A stretch of DNA of 64,000 nt from NCBI RefSeq assembly GCF_001949145.1, contig NW_019091362.1, positions 9,911,664 to 9,975,663 on the forward strand. Reading direction: 5' to 3'. The DNA comes from Acanthaster planci. Its lineage: Eukaryota; Echinodermata; Asteroidea; Valvatida; Acanthasteridae. The notes under the pieces were generated by a model. It was not told the DNA's origin. It saw only the letters and a list, made by a program, of their open reading frames with translations, and searched no databases. The position numbers and the translations under genes are program-made. How positions within the stretch are numbered: position 1 is the first letter of the stretch; each line of letters opens with the position of its first letter. Of this stretch, positions 10,901 through 25,900 are shown piece after piece.

Positions 10901-13900
10901 TGTTTAATCCTCCAGACTCCATGGGATCCATGAGAATTCAAAATAAAACCTAATTTAAAGGCACTTGAATGTTTGCTTGAGCGTATCATGACAGCTTGTC
11001 TTCATTTTGTTTATAATTTTGGGAAGAGAAATGAATGTGTTAGAGTTGCACATTGAGTAGACTTTACTAATTTTAAATTGCTTTTGTTGTTGAACAGGTC
11101 TCATTGGAGACACCCTCACCATAATAACTGCTGGGGTAAGCCTGGTGGAGAACGCCAACAATCAGCCTGTGACGGTGAGTATAGTGGGTAACAGTGCGTC
11201 GCAGGGTCGCACTGTTGCTAGTAGCACTGACAACTGGGCCGTGCAGGTGTTCATTGCCACGGGGGACATCACCACCAACACACCAATCGAAAGCACCAGG
11301 ACTAACGCCACAGTACCAACAGACCAGGCGGCTCAAGGGTGGACAGCGGGAGACACCTTGACCCTCAACGGCATCACGGTCGCACTGAATCTCTCTGGGG
11401 TGGGCAGCTGCGAAAACATTGACCTCCTCTGCACCTGGCTTTACCGCAGTCCGGATGCCGTGGCTCAGTTCAGCATAGAACGGAGCATTATCTCCTGCAT
11501 GCCGGTGGTATGCATTGGTAAGTCATGCCAGATGTGAGGAATTTTCCACCGAATTTCTGATGGAAAACCTTCCTACATGTAATCCTTCAAACCTGCAGGA
11601 ATCCAATGGAAGCCTCTAATTTTCAAGTAGAATCACACCCCATGCAAAAATGATGAGGCCGAGTTAAAAACAATCAGTTTCTTCTCCTTGCCTGCCCTCC
11701 TCTTCCCTACTAAATTTTGCTTTTTTTAAAAACTTTTCAACCTGTTTTGTCTTTTTTGTTAATTTTCAAGTTTTTAATTCTTCTTGTAACAAAGTATATA
11801 TGCATGTAACCATCTGTGTAAATTTTGAAAGCTGTTTCTGATGAAAGATTGAAAGCATCAAGATAATCTATCCACCATCTCAAACAATGATTATTTGGAA
11901 AATATAGAATCTCCTCCTTTTTTAGTAACTTGGTTGAGAAATCATTTTACAATTGGTCCAAAGTCATAAATCTCGTTAAAATCCTTCAGTGTAGTGCTGT
12001 TATTGATACTCTGCTTCATATGTCTTGGCTTTTCACTTTTCACCGGTCTCATCATTCATAGCCATTGCAGTTAATCTCGGAATGCACTTTTCAGTGCTAT
12101 ATATTTAGCTTGACTGGAGCCCTATTTTTTTATCAAATTTAAAATTGTCAGTGCTGGTGGGTGAAAATGGACCGAATTGGTCTGTGGATCCTATTAAGGC
12201 ATCACATTTACAACCATGAATGTCGCTGCTAGTGGAGATGGTTTAGCTGATAGCCCCAGGGGTCACTGGTTCAAATCCCACCATGGTCTCTTTCCTTGTT
12301 GTGCATGATTTTTTTGCTTTTCCTTTGCAACCTGGAAGGTGTCCTGATTAATCAAGTGATTCCAGCCTTCACTAATGCCACCAGCATCAAGCAAGGGCAG
12401 GTCAACAGTGACATACGGCTGACGGTGACCATTGATGCCGATAACACCAAAGCCTCCATCTCTGGTGAGAACAGCCTGAAAAGAACTCCTTTGTACCTCA
12501 ACAGTTTAGCCATTTCGAGTGTAAATGACAGACAGTCATTAACAGGTCCTGCCAATCGTGTCAAATGACTAGTTGAGCATGAGAAGTCCTGGGGCCAAAA
12601 TATTTCTAAACGTTATCAGAAGACTGAAAGGGGCATAGCGTTCAAATTCAAGCATTTGGTGAAATAGAAGTGTTCAAACCTATTATAATGTCCTATGCAA
12701 TTTTTTGTAGTTATTAACATCCTCTGGAGAATTTGGCAAGGCTTTGGGTCAGGACTTTAGATATGTACACAGTAAAAAAGTTTTAGGGGTTTGAAGAATT
12801 CCTAACTTCTTGAGAGGATGTTAAAAAGCAAACTTTTGGGTAGTCAGGCCGAAAGTGAAACTAACTTTTGTAACTTGTACAGTCATCCAAAACCTGTTAA
12901 ACTTTGAATGGTGTTAAAAGTGTTGAATTCACAAAAGGTGATAAACGGAATGTGTGCTGCCTTAAGCTTCAGCTACTGGAATTTACAACCATGCTGGTCA
13001 TCACTCTCGTCTCAAATTTGCAGGAACGGGTCTCTGGCAGGCCAACGTATTTGGTAATGCTGATGCCAACTGCATGAACCCCAGGCAAGTTCCTGGGACA
13101 GTGAACTTGATGGATGCAGTAGACTACGGCCTGGATGTTAACCGTCAGTCTGTCTGGCCCCAGGTAAGTGTTGATCAAAGAACAACAGAGCTCCAAAAAA
13201 TATCTCAATAATGAGCGGCTCCAGTCGGAATAGGAGGAATATTATCGCAAGGTATCATCTGAACCTTTCCATTTCAAGGTGAAGCCTGTGTCGATTAAGT
13301 CTTTTAAATGGTCCGAAATTGATGCAAACTTGTTACATTTTGTTATTATGAGAACAAATTGGGCCTGTTTGCTTCACAAGAATCTAAATCTCTATCAGTA
13401 ATCCACCGTTGGTTCACTGACACCATGGATTGAGCGAACCAGCATTGGGATAACTGATCAAAATCCAGGGCCATGTGAAACAAACAGGCCCCAAAATCTG
13501 GACCTTTCCATTTCAAGGTGAAGCCTTTGTTGATTAAGTCCTTCAAATGATCAGAAATCGATGCAAACTTGTTACATTCTGTTATTATCAGAACAAATTT
13601 AGTCATAACCTTCTCTCTGGGGTTTGACCTTGGTGCGGGGTGGAACTACAAAATATACTTTGGGGCTTTTTACATGCTGTTTGAAGGAAGGGATATGCGA
13701 TAGGGTATTAAACAATACGCATTTCACTAATTTTCACAAACAAAAACCTGGTTCCCATGGTTACCATTGCCCCTGTTGGCCCCCTTACCCCTGAGTCTGC
13801 CCTTGGACAGAAAGCTACAATAAATGGGAATAAGTCAACCTGACAACTTAAGTCCAATTTATCCTTTCTTCTCTATCCTGTCCTTCCTTCTCTCCCCCTT

Positions 13901-16900
13901 TCCTCTTGAAGATCATAGTATCATTGAACATGGCGCAGTACAGCTGTAGTGATGCCAGGTACATTTGTGTGGAGGTCCTGAAAGGCGCCAGTCCCTCTCC
14001 GGACTTTACCCTGTCCTTCAGTCCAGAGTCGGCTAAGTATGGCTCCATTCAGGTTGATTGTGTAGGTAAGTATGAAGCAGAAAGTTTGGAAAACAACCTG
14101 TTAGCCACCAACATTCTCATTTGCCAAGGAAACTGTGATATCGAACCTTGTTTATGAACAACAAATACCCCATTATGGGACACACTTAGAAGTGTTATGC
14201 ATGCTCTAGTATTGAAGGAACAGCAAAGCAGAGAATGGTATAGAGCATGGAACGACAAAAAAGATAAGACATTTAGGACGTTGTCTGTTTGAAAACAGGT
14301 TGAGTTGAAGGAGCCTTTAATTCACACTTCATTCTAAGTAGTAACGTTATTTAAAGAACAGCCCAAGTTGTCTAAAAAAGTGTAAACAGTGGCTTTTTTT
14401 TGTTCACTGTTTCGAAGATACTTCCTTGGTTGAGCACTAAAAACTCTGAATCAAAGAAAGGGAATCGTCCCTTTTTAGTGCTCTGTCCACAGGGGGCAAC
14501 TGGCGGCACAACTCCTGTCAAAGTCTAGATTTGACTTATAGACGACTACAGATTTCCAACTCGTGAGTTATGCACTTATTTCATGTTTCCCGTCCTGTTC
14601 TCCCTTCAGATTTGATGGTAGAAGGGGGCACCCTGAATGTGAACCCAGCTACCCATCTGGCAGCCTTCAAGGAAAACCACATGATGGAGTTTGATATCAC
14701 CTTCACCTCAGCGGCAAACAGCGGCGGTGTGGGAGGCACAGACTTGTGGGAGTTGGTTGCCTTTCCAGCACAGAATGCCGATGGCACTGGAAGAACAGGC
14801 CCCGAAACAATAGTTCCCCTTACAGCAGGTAAAATTAGCCTTTCCTTCGGAGTAAAAATTTTTTTGATTTCTCAGTTTAACATTCCTCTCTTTTGCCTAC
14901 TTCACTGATTCCCTGACAGCACCATTTTTAGCTTTTTGAGCGAAACACAGCTTGGCCTACCCCACTCAGGCCAGCCCAGTCGAGCCCAGTCCAACCCAAC
15001 CAACCCCAACCTACATGTATCAACGTCAAGCCAGCTCAACCTATGCCAGTGGATGCAGTCCATTCCAACCCAACTTGGCCAAGGTCAACCTTAATACTCA
15101 TCCCAACCCAACCTTTCCCTCTCCTTGATTCATCGCCTTTGGGTCACTCTTCACCTACAGGTCAGTTGAATGCTGCTTTTCCCGGTTCTGGAGGCTCTCT
15201 TGCCCTCAATGATGTGACAGCCACCATTTCATTGGTTAGCAATCCATGTACCGACTACAATTACCTGTGTGCCAGGCTAAGGAAGAATGCTGGTGCCAGT
15301 CCTGATTTCCAGATTACAAGTGATGTTACTGTGTGCTCTGCACAACTGAATTGCCACAGTAAGTTGTTCAGTTAATTTCTTTTAGATAAGGAGGGATGTG
15401 CCCACCCCCTCATATTTATTTTCTTATATCAACAAGAATATAATATCAAATCAGTGCTCTGAAAAATGTGATTGCCGAGCTTTCTGTAACTGAGTAGTTC
15501 AGGGCAAGCAGATTCAGTTCTGAACTGAATATGCTTGTCCTGAAGAAGGTACTCGGTTGAACTGAATCTGCTTGCCCTGAAGAAGGTACTCCGTTACCGA
15601 AAGCTCGGCAATCAGAGCACTGATTTGATACTATTTTCTTTTCGATATTCTGATCACAGTGCTACACAGCCCTTCCATATTTCCATATTTATTGTCTTTA
15701 TGCTTTTGCTGAAACTGTTGGCATAAGCCATAAACTAATAAGAAATTATTTTAGTAATTAAAATTGCCTTAAAAGTTCTGCTCATACTGAAAAAAACTTG
15801 ATTCAAACCATTTTGACTGTGTTGACTGTCAATCATTTTTAGCTATACAGAGAACTGTTGATCCTCTGATATCAATTAATGTTGCAGTAGTTAAGCCATA
15901 TCTGAATTGCTTGGCTATGTCTTGAAATAATGAACAGACCTTTTGAAATCACCCACTAGTGGATTCCTGCATTTCCCATATTCACCAGTGTTATTTTTTA
16001 GCCACAGCCAAGTATCAAATTGGAAATCGGCTGCACTTGAATTCTCAGTGAAACAGGCCAGGACTAGGTTCTGGCAATAATTTTATTCAAAATATGATTT
16101 TTAGTAGCTTCGTCAATCATAAATCGCATCAAAAGTCAGTCATAACATCAGTTTGTAAGTAGCAAGGACTAGCAGTGACAATTTAAAGATGTGTCAACTG
16201 AAAATGTGCAAATCCCCAGTGGTATCTACCTCGAGCAATGTTGAAGCTTTAAGTCCCAAAGCACCTTATGTTTTTCACGTACAAAGCCTAAATCCAGCTG
16301 ATGGGTCCAGTTTTGTGGCTATGTCTGGCAACTTTTCTGTGGTCTAGGCACTAGAAAAGAATATCTGCACAAACTTCACAGTAACTAGATGTACATTTGC
16401 ACTTGGACCAAGATTACAGTATTTTTCTGCTGGAGTTAAAAAGGGGAGGTTCTTCGTATGCAGTATCGCAGGTCCACTAAAAAAAAAAAACAGATTCTAA
16501 TTCCTTATTCATGTCATGCATTTGTACTAGGAGGGGTATGCTGCTCCCTGTTTAATACTGGCAAGACAGATGCCTAGCATCCAAGTGGATTCTCTTTTTG
16601 AGCAAATATAGAATGTACAGACTGCTACTGACAGATCTCCTTTTTTGAACCACAGATGTAATTTTGACTAGTACCACAGTCTCTCCGTCCGGAGGACAGT
16701 CTCCAAATGGCCTGCCCTTGTATGAGGGCGTCGACGGACAGGGGATCTACTTTAACGTCACAGCAGCATCAGACTTGACGGCCGGGAGTGTGCCCAGCGG
16801 AGCCAATCACTGGCAGTTTAATGTGTCGTTGGGATCAGACAGCGTCCTGGCCGTCTTGACTCAAGCTCAGCGGGATGCTATGCTCACGGCCGGCACTGAC

Positions 16901-19900
16901 CTCACGTTCACAAGGGTTATGGTGCGTCAACAATTTATAATTTATACAAGCTCTTTAAATACTTGGAAAAGAAGATTAAGGGTTAATACAACCACAGAAC
17001 TAATTTTTTACTGTTTCAAACAAGTTCCTTATGCCTGTCATGTCCCAAAATTCTGTTTTATCTTTCATCAACAAGAAGAGACTAAAATCCCTTATGTTTT
17101 TGAGAAATTGATGGCTGATTAATTTTGGATTTTTGCCCTGCCCGACGTGTATTATAACACTGTACACTCAGTGTTTGTCCCCGAAGAGTTGTGAAAAAAA
17201 CCACAAGCGTATTTAGGTGGGACTCGAACCCAAGACTTCTTGCTTATTAGTGCAGACATCTTAACCACTCAACCACCGAGCTTGCCAATGTCGGTTGGCT
17301 GGTTCGAGTCAGATGTAGCAGTGGGTACCACAAACAGCTATTTCCAAGGATGGATTTGCGCCTGAGAGGTGTTAATTTATTTTGGACGTTTGCCCTGCCC
17401 AATGTGTATCATTATTATTGATGGCTAGTTTTCATGTTGTCATTGTTGGATGTCTTTCCAAGTCTTTTTAGAATTAATGCAGTTGAGTGTTTTATTCCAC
17501 ATGAAGGCAACATTGGATCTGAGAAACCAACGTTGTGCTACGATTGGTAACCTGTGCGCTGAAATAATGAGGAGCAGTGCGGACACCCTCGGTTTCCAGC
17601 TGGATTCTCCCTCAGCCCAGAACATGGGGTGTTTCACCCCCACCTGCCAAGGTACAGGTCCTTAAGTCATGATGGATTGGAGTAATAAGTCTTAAAACTT
17701 GCCTGTGTGTGATAGGTGGTCTTGTAAAATTTGCTGTTAAGTTGATTTGTAACTAAGACCCTTGCAATTCTATAATTAGACCATTGCTTAGGAATGACCT
17801 ATGTTTGGGATCCTAAACTCTTTTGGTTATTAAATAGTTTTTTGCTGGAATAATTTAAATTTAGATTAAAGAGAGTTGCTTTGGTGAATAATATTCTGGG
17901 GTAAAACAAATCTTCAAGAGATATATTGTGACAAAATTGAACAGAAAAAAGCAAATTTCCTTTACATTTAATCTGTATTCTCGACATAGTCTTGGTAGAT
18001 GAGATACATGCATAACTGTGTTATGAGCACAGTGTAATATACCAGTACGTGCATCAGTCATTAGTGCAGTATACTTGTACTTTGGCCTATGAGATAAGCC
18101 CATTAGACATCTTTATTACTTGGCAACTTACATCCAAGGGTATGAGTTCTTCCTACCCCAGCAAACATTTTTACAATCAGTCGCCATGCATTTCATACCG
18201 GCATGTGTGTATGTTAGTCTTTAGATGAGAAGTTTGTTTGGTATATTAACAACCAAAGTGTAAAACATGCATGGTCAGTAGTTCTAGGCAGTGTATGAAA
18301 TAGGAGATTTGGGTATACAGCCTTTTGGCAGGGAAGCACACCAGATGTTACCGGCTGGTTTCATTGCTTACTAACGAGTGATGCACAAGTTTCAGTGCTC
18401 TGGAACAGATATACTGCAAAAAGAAAGGGTGTACCACAGGTTCAGGGGCGTGGGCCTGGGGGGCACATGCTTCCCCCCCTACAACTTCTCGGTGCCCCCC
18501 AGGTGCCAACCCCCCCACTAAAAAAAAAGAGATAAAATTAAGTCAGTAGATGAATGGATATTGAACCAGGCTTACAAAAGCTTGCCCCCCCCCAACCAAC
18601 ACCACTGCAAGCTGGTGCCCCCCATAAGGTGCTTGTGCATTTTCCTATCCTGTCATAACTATGCCACTGCACTGGCTTGTCACTAACGACAAAGTGACTT
18701 TTAAGGATAATACAACGTACCTTCCTTATTTTCTTGACATAAAACATGCAAAATGTGAACTAGATAGGTTTGTGGTAGCACCATGGATATATCTCGTTTT
18801 GAGCCTGGGAGTTCTGCAAAATATGATATGAAATTCAAATATAAAATCATGACAGAAAAGGAATTTCATTCAGTGATCTGTGTAATGCTTCTTAAAATGG
18901 CAGTTATAAACTACTACCATATCTTACCCCACTTTTCTTTCCAATTACATCTCTGTTTTGCAGCACGGTTGGGTCTGTTGGTTCATGTTTCCAAAGCTTT
19001 ACTGTTGCCCTGTGCCATGTATCATGATATTTATCAGAAACATGATTGCTTACGATACCATCTTAGGCGTGGAGATAACCTCGCTGGTCATCAATGATGG
19101 TGTCACCAACTTTGCCCTGGAGGAAGGAATGCAGGGCCATACCATGACCTTCTCAGTCGGGGTGACCACCAATGCAGAGGCCGGCAGCGTGCGCGGCAAC
19201 AACCTGTGGAAGATGCTGGTCTACCTCTCCCCAGACAACTCCAGAAACAACCTGGTTGAAGCTCAGGCAATGACAGGGGCTTGGGTTGATGAAGGTATAT
19301 AAATGCCGAAGAAAAGGGGACACTGAGATTGAACATGGGAATTTGTCACATGCTGGAAAAAAATGCTTAGCCAAAGGAAAAGTATCATGTTGCGTGTACA
19401 TATATTTCAAAACAGGTTATCAATGAAGTATTGTACATTGTATGTTATACTTCCAGAGACTGGTTTCAGATGATTTTTGCTTAAATGTTAATATGCTATA
19501 CAATATTTTTATAACTTAATAGCCACAAAGTATACATTGCATAAGGCAACTAATGACTAAAAATAACTAGGATGAATGTGACATAAAATTTGGGTTATGT
19601 GTAACAGGCCACAAATTCAGTGCTGTGGAGGTCAAAATGCTCTACCTATAAATGTTCTGGTGAACTTTCTCATCAGCTTGTGCTTATTGATTTGCTCTTA
19701 GACGTGCTCGCTGGGGTGGCGACGACACTTGGTGGTGTTCAAGTGTCTCTCAATCTGGATACCACCTGCGCCAACATGCAGTTCCTGTGCATTGAGCTGG
19801 ACAGGGCTGATGGGGAGAATTTCCTGCTGGACCCAGCGCAAAATGTTCTGAAGACGTGCAAGGCTGTCCCACAATGCAATGGTAGGCTTAGGCCAGTTGC

Positions 19901-22900
19901 TTCTAGGAAATCTAGATTTCATTGCTCTAGAAGAAAAGTTTCCAAACCATTATTAAAGACCCAGTTCACTCCTTTCCTCTCCCCTGAAAATTTATTCCAG
20001 TGCCAAAGAGAAAAATAGTCCTCCCTTTTCTGTGTTTCTGGGGTGTTGCCTTTTTTGACAGAGAGGTGATCTTTTGATTTGTCGCATTTTGCTGTACAAA
20101 CAGGCATTGAAATACGTGGTGATGCAGCAGTGGCAATTGGCAGTGGAGGACCTCTAGTCGAGGGTGTGGCCAGTAACGCCCCTGTGGTTGAAGTGTCGCT
20201 GATGTTCACCGACTCCAGCGCAAGTGTCACAGGCATCAACATCTGGAACGTGACCATCTTTGGCAGCAACAACGAGTTCGGCACTGGGGAGCGCATTGCT
20301 GAGCAGGTGGCAGTCGTCAGCGGGGACTCGGCAGCGGGGCAGATGCGACAGCTGGATGGGATCACCTGGAACGTGAACATGACTGGGCGGCTGTGTGCTA
20401 ATGTCAAGTATATGTGTGTGGACTTGCAACTGGTTTCCGGTGCATCATTTTCTCTCATTCCTAACCGAAATCGTGAATGTACAGAGGCACCATGCGAAGG
20501 TAAGATATTCATCAGAGATTGAGTTGAGGCCTACAAGCTACTCGTGAATATTAGACTTTTGGGTGAAATGCCATGTTAACCATTCATCTGAGTCTAAGCA
20601 TAGTTTCTCTTTTTTTGCCTCTTATAATAGTTTTCTGTCCAAACACACACTCTGGATGAAGCCGTCTATCAAAAGTCTATCAAACTTTACCGATGAAATT
20701 TGCTTGATGGTCACCTGTTGCTTGACGCACAGAACCCTGCATTGGTGAAATGACACTGTTTTCTTTCTTCTTCCGTCACTATTAAATCGGCCAGGATTAT
20801 AATGGGGGAGAAATATGCTTTGCATTGTCAGGAATTGTCATAACAGCCGAAGATTTCACGTTGAAGAATGCCGGTAACATCATGGAAGCCAGTAATATTC
20901 AGACACTGACCACCGATGCTGTCACAGCTCTGGCTAAAGGAAATGGTGCCGTCATCCCTGGTATGGAGCTTTTCGGGTTACCATTTTGAAATGACTGTAT
21001 GATACATCTTTTCCAGATGTGCTCATACCCATGTATCGGTTGCTCTTTGTAAAACATGTTTGATGTGTAACGTTTAATTCGGAAACACTCTGAATAAATC
21101 CTCTTCATTTGATTGGTAAATTGTTGATCATGTGACACGAATCATGCATGGGGCATGCTTGGTGCATGCGCACCCAAAAAATGCATTAGAACTGTGCAAT
21201 TGCTCTTTGTGGTATGTGAAACATGAATGCACGCTGCACACAGATGCCTATGTAGATGGGTAATGGTCAGTGCATCCTTCCATGAAATGATGCTGATGCT
21301 TTTATTTTATTATTACGAAAAAATCAGATATGCCGTCAAATGAGAGGAGCAGTTTGAAGCAGTTGAACTAATTTGGAACTTGACAACTTCTTGTTGCAAT
21401 TTTATGAGAGACTGCAGAGAAAGGAAAACAGCTACTTGTACACGAAGAGGATTTGTTCAAGAGTTAATTGTATAAAACAAAGGATGGTTGTTTCACATTT
21501 GTGCTACCAAAAGAATAATTCAGGGACAGTTTGAACAATCCATTCAGTCTGTCGCCTCATGAAGTTTAAAATATATGCTTTTGCACAGTTTACCTTAATT
21601 AATCAACTTGTTTAACAAAAGTGACCAACTTTAAACACAATTTTCTTAAGAGTACAGTTTTGCACCCCTGAATGAAATTTGTCTCTTTGTGAAAATGGTG
21701 ATGATCTGTTACCTTTAGCATTTCAAACATACCTCCTTCAGCTGGTTTGAAATCAGACTTCCACCTGTCTTTCACCACTCTAAAAAAAATGGCAACTACA
21801 TGTATGTATATTGCAATATTTTGACACTGGTAGATAACACTGAAAGTATCTGGGAAGTGTCGCTCTTCCTCAACTCTGCTGGTGATGGCACGGGGACTAC
21901 CTACGACCGCTCACAAGCCAGCCTGCTTCCCACAGACCAAATGCTGGGCATCAGTAGTGGCAGTCCATTGAACATCAACACCGACCTCCCGTTTACGTTC
22001 ACCAGCTCCAACATCCTGTGCGGTTCCGCCCTCTACGTTTGCCTGGAGATCTCCGCTAATGCTGCAGTGAACTACAGCATCACATTCCCACAGAATTCCA
22101 CATGCAAGGCCATCACCTGCACAGGTGTGCACAGTTCCAGCATGGATGTATATTTTTGCTAGTTTTATGCTAGGATCCGTCACTTTATGTAATGCATAAT
22201 TACCCCGTACCTAAGGCGTCTTCATGAACTTTTTAAACAAATTTTTGGCAAGTTTCAGATAAGGCAGTCTATCCACTTAGGTTACAATCCAGACCGTCAG
22301 AAACCAGCCACAAGGCAATCGCCGCGGGCCTGTGGCCAAGGGGGGGGGCAAGGGGGTGGGGCCCCCTGGCGGGAAGCTAGCCCCCCATCAGTAAAAAGCC
22401 TAAGCATGAAAAATATATATTTTGTTTCTGTGACAAGACCCCCCTAGTTGATACTGTGGCCCCCCCTTAATGCCTGAAGCTGGCAACGGTGCTGAATCGC
22501 CCCCCACTATTCTCAAGTGATGTCATTCATTTTATTCAAACATACTTTGCTCTCTGTTTCACCTGCTATTCTCTTCAGCACCTTTGACTTGACTCATACT
22601 CTGTCTTGCAATCTATTGGTTTTTTACTACCTGCAGGTGCTGTGTTTACATCGGCCAACTTGACCGCACCAGCCAGCACGCGGCTCATCGAGAATGAGCA
22701 AGCACATCCAGTCCGAGTCACCTTCCAGGCCAGCACGGCCACAGACACAGCCACTCTTGACTCTGGTTCCAATTTCTGGCTCCTGAAGGTCTTTGCTAAC
22801 ACCGAGCCGGATGGCAGCGGGCCTAAGCGCTATGGTGAAGCCACTGCTACGCTGAGTGGAAACCAGCAGAACACCCCACTTCTGGCATCGAGCACCGTTG

Positions 22901-25900
22901 AGCTGGCCAACGTTGATGCCAGTTTGAACCTCGAGGGCTTTGTCTGCCCATCACGCATGATATACTTGTGTGCTGAGCTCCAGCGCAACCCATCATCCTC
23001 CCCTCCATTCACTATCCAAGGTACACCAAGCCCTCTCATAGCCTGCCAACAAGTGGAATGCCAAGGTAGGCTTATTATCATACCTCATACATATTCATAA
23101 TCAAAAACCAAATCCCCTGCACTGCATCAAGCCAGTTGCTTTTTTTACTGCTTATCGAGCGTGCATATCAGGATCCACCCACGAGTCAAATGTGGGAGCA
23201 TAAAGAACTGTTTTCTGGCACTGTACTATGACTTTGTTTTATGGGACAGGTATGCCATGGGAGTAACATGCATGTGCAAGCCTCATCTTAGCTAAACATG
23301 TACATAATAGGTCTTTCTTGTGTCAAATGATGTCACTCCTTACAATTTGCCACGTACATTGGCATTGTGTACTTCAATTTTCCTGACTGGCATCAGGAGC
23401 ACCATATTTCAAACATATTTGAATCAGCACACGCGTGGGTTTTGAACACTTTGCACACTGCGCGCATGTGCACCTGTTTGCGTTATATATGCCGTTGCGG
23501 TTTTCCTTCAAAGACAGACTCCAGTGAGAGAGATCTATATTATTATCCACCCTTCAGCTAGGTATATAAAGGTTAATTCCTTTATAGTTGATTATCATGA
23601 TCTCACCATTTGGACTGGCAGGTTGCTCCAGTTACTAGAAATTCACTTTCATTAAACTAGAAAGCCCCAAAACATTGTTATTCTGGTAAAATCCAGGAAA
23701 TGTATGAAAAAGCCCCCAAATTCAGCCTTGTTCTTTGGAAATGCAAAAGGGAATGTAAAGAAATTTCCACTCTTTTGGACTTCCAATCAAAACAAAGTTT
23801 GCCCAGCCCGAATTTGGTTCAGAATCATCTACCCTTGCTGAAAATCCAGTCCATATGCTGGTCTTGGAGGAATTCAAACCAGAGAGATGTCTCGCTGTCT
23901 CATAGAAATAGCGGGAGAAAAAAAAGGGAGAAAAATGGGAAAATAATAAAAAATAACTAAAAGTGCACCAATACCATTGTAAACTGTGTATGGCATGTGT
24001 GATAATGTTACATAATTTCTGCTGGTCCACAAAATATGAGATATTAAAAAATATCTCTGGCCTGACCCTCCCCCAGAAAAAAATGTCTGGATCCACCCCT
24101 GGTTGCAATGACCTTATATGTACAAAAACATCAAATGATACCTTCGGCAACACCTTCGTAGATGTCGGCTTTAAAATCCTTGTTGGAAATGGTTCTGGAT
24201 TGACAGGTGTTCTGATCACCAGCATCAACGTCGCCGGTCAGTCCCAGGCAGTGGTCGAGAATGAGGGCAACCCCATGAGGCTGAACGTCACCGTTGGGTT
24301 GGGTGGAGCGGATGCCTCTGGCACCAACCTGTGGAAAATGAATGCTTCCCTTGTCACACCCAATGGGGTATGTTGTCTACCCAAATGAGCTCTCTTCAAG
24401 AGCCCATCAATCAGTTGTACATCTGTGTCCACAGAGGTATTGCTTCCACACATATGGTGCATTTCAGATTTGGCCCTTTCACAGAGGCCTTTGAAAGACA
24501 CACTGCAATCTGCACTGGCTCACTTGCAGAGGCCTGACAACTTAGGGCAAATTCAACCAAGAACTGTAGTAAGCCATTCTGCATCAAATGTCACTCGATG
24601 GTTGGCCTGGTGTGGTCAGCCAAGGGCTTGGTTTGATTGCCAGTTGGTTAAATGTCAGTTACCTTTTTAGTAATTAAGTACAGAGCACCTATAAAGTGAA
24701 AATGACCGTGGTGATAGAGACTTCAAATGCAGTGAGAGATGCAACAGTGGCATTTTTTTAATGAAGATGAGGTTTAATTCACAAAATTGGTCCAACCAGT
24801 GTCGTTTTATCAGGCTGCATTGTAGTTGGGGATTGGAAGGAAGCAAGTGACCAATGGTCACCTCCCAGTTCATCCAGCCCCAACTTGCAGAGATTTTGCA
24901 CTACACCCGTAGGCCTACTCTCTGTAATTATGATGATCACATCTAATAAGGGGCACAAGGCAAGAGCTAGGTTTTCCAATGTGCTCTTCTGTATCAGCAG
25001 AGCTTGCTCATACAAAAAAATTCATTTTCCACCTAGTGTGAAAAGTTTCCACTTGCCTTCTCAAAGGAATTAAATTTTTACAGTTTTTTATTTGACAGTT
25101 TTTAAGCCTATATTTGTCTTGTTCCCTACCTCAGATGGTACTGGATGCCGTTGACGTGAACCTAGGTGACCAGGCTCATGCAGCCATCGTAGCCGGGCAG
25201 CCAATCACATTTAGTAATCTGGCAGTGCCCTTTGACCTCACAGGTCTGATCTGCCCCAGTAACGGCACAGTCATGCTGTGCATAGAGCTGTCACGGGGTG
25301 GGAGTATTGACGCCAATTTCACCGTGACGGGAACAACAAGGCAGTGCCTGGACCTGGACTGCTTGGGTGAGGCCGGGCTTTCTCAGTTGTTTTTTTTCTA
25401 GAGAGATTTGTGGACCTTTTGAAAAGCTAACAAGCAAATGAAAAGAACATCGGTGTATGTTAAGAATAGAATCAAGGGGAAATAAATTGTGTCAGTGTTT
25501 GGAAACAAGGTTTCACATTTTGCGGGTTTCTTTCCATTAGTAATTCTGCAGATGATCAGTGTGTCCAGTTTGTTGAAAATACAGTGTATATACATTTCCC
25601 ATAGATATTTACTTTGCGTGTAGAGTTGGAATTATTGCCATACACTGAAATGCAACATATACCTTTATTCTGAAAATCTTCCCTGGCGAAGTATATAACG
25701 GTAAGGCAGGCCTCTTTGCCAGCATTCGAAACAGGGTGTACACATTTGCCTCGGAGTAAAAAACAGGATGTCCAGGCGGCTATGCGGTTTTACACTTCAA
25801 CATATTTTTGTTGCATGCAAAAAAAACACATTAGGTACATTCTCTTAGACTGGAAAAAAGACAGGCCAGCTATTGTAAGAAACTTGCTAAATTTAAGTGA

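Noticed and set aside
17214-17286. Functional tRNA gene
   Set aside because: A and B boxes are present, but the stem pairing is not convincing by eye and the unit sits in a repeat; a SINE is more likely.
17483-17506. Eight extra residues at the start of the second R5 exon
   Set aside because: The acceptor at 17506 aligns the strand with all other copies; the upstream acceptor remains possible but gives an insertion seen nowhere else.
19919-20512. Minus-strand ORF of 197 codons
   Set aside because: It is the antisense shadow of repeat R7, whose plus-strand frame carries the conserved module.
23722-24228. Minus-strand ORF of 168 codons
   Set aside because: It spans an intron and the start of R10 antisense, with low-complexity hydrophobic content and no homology I can name.
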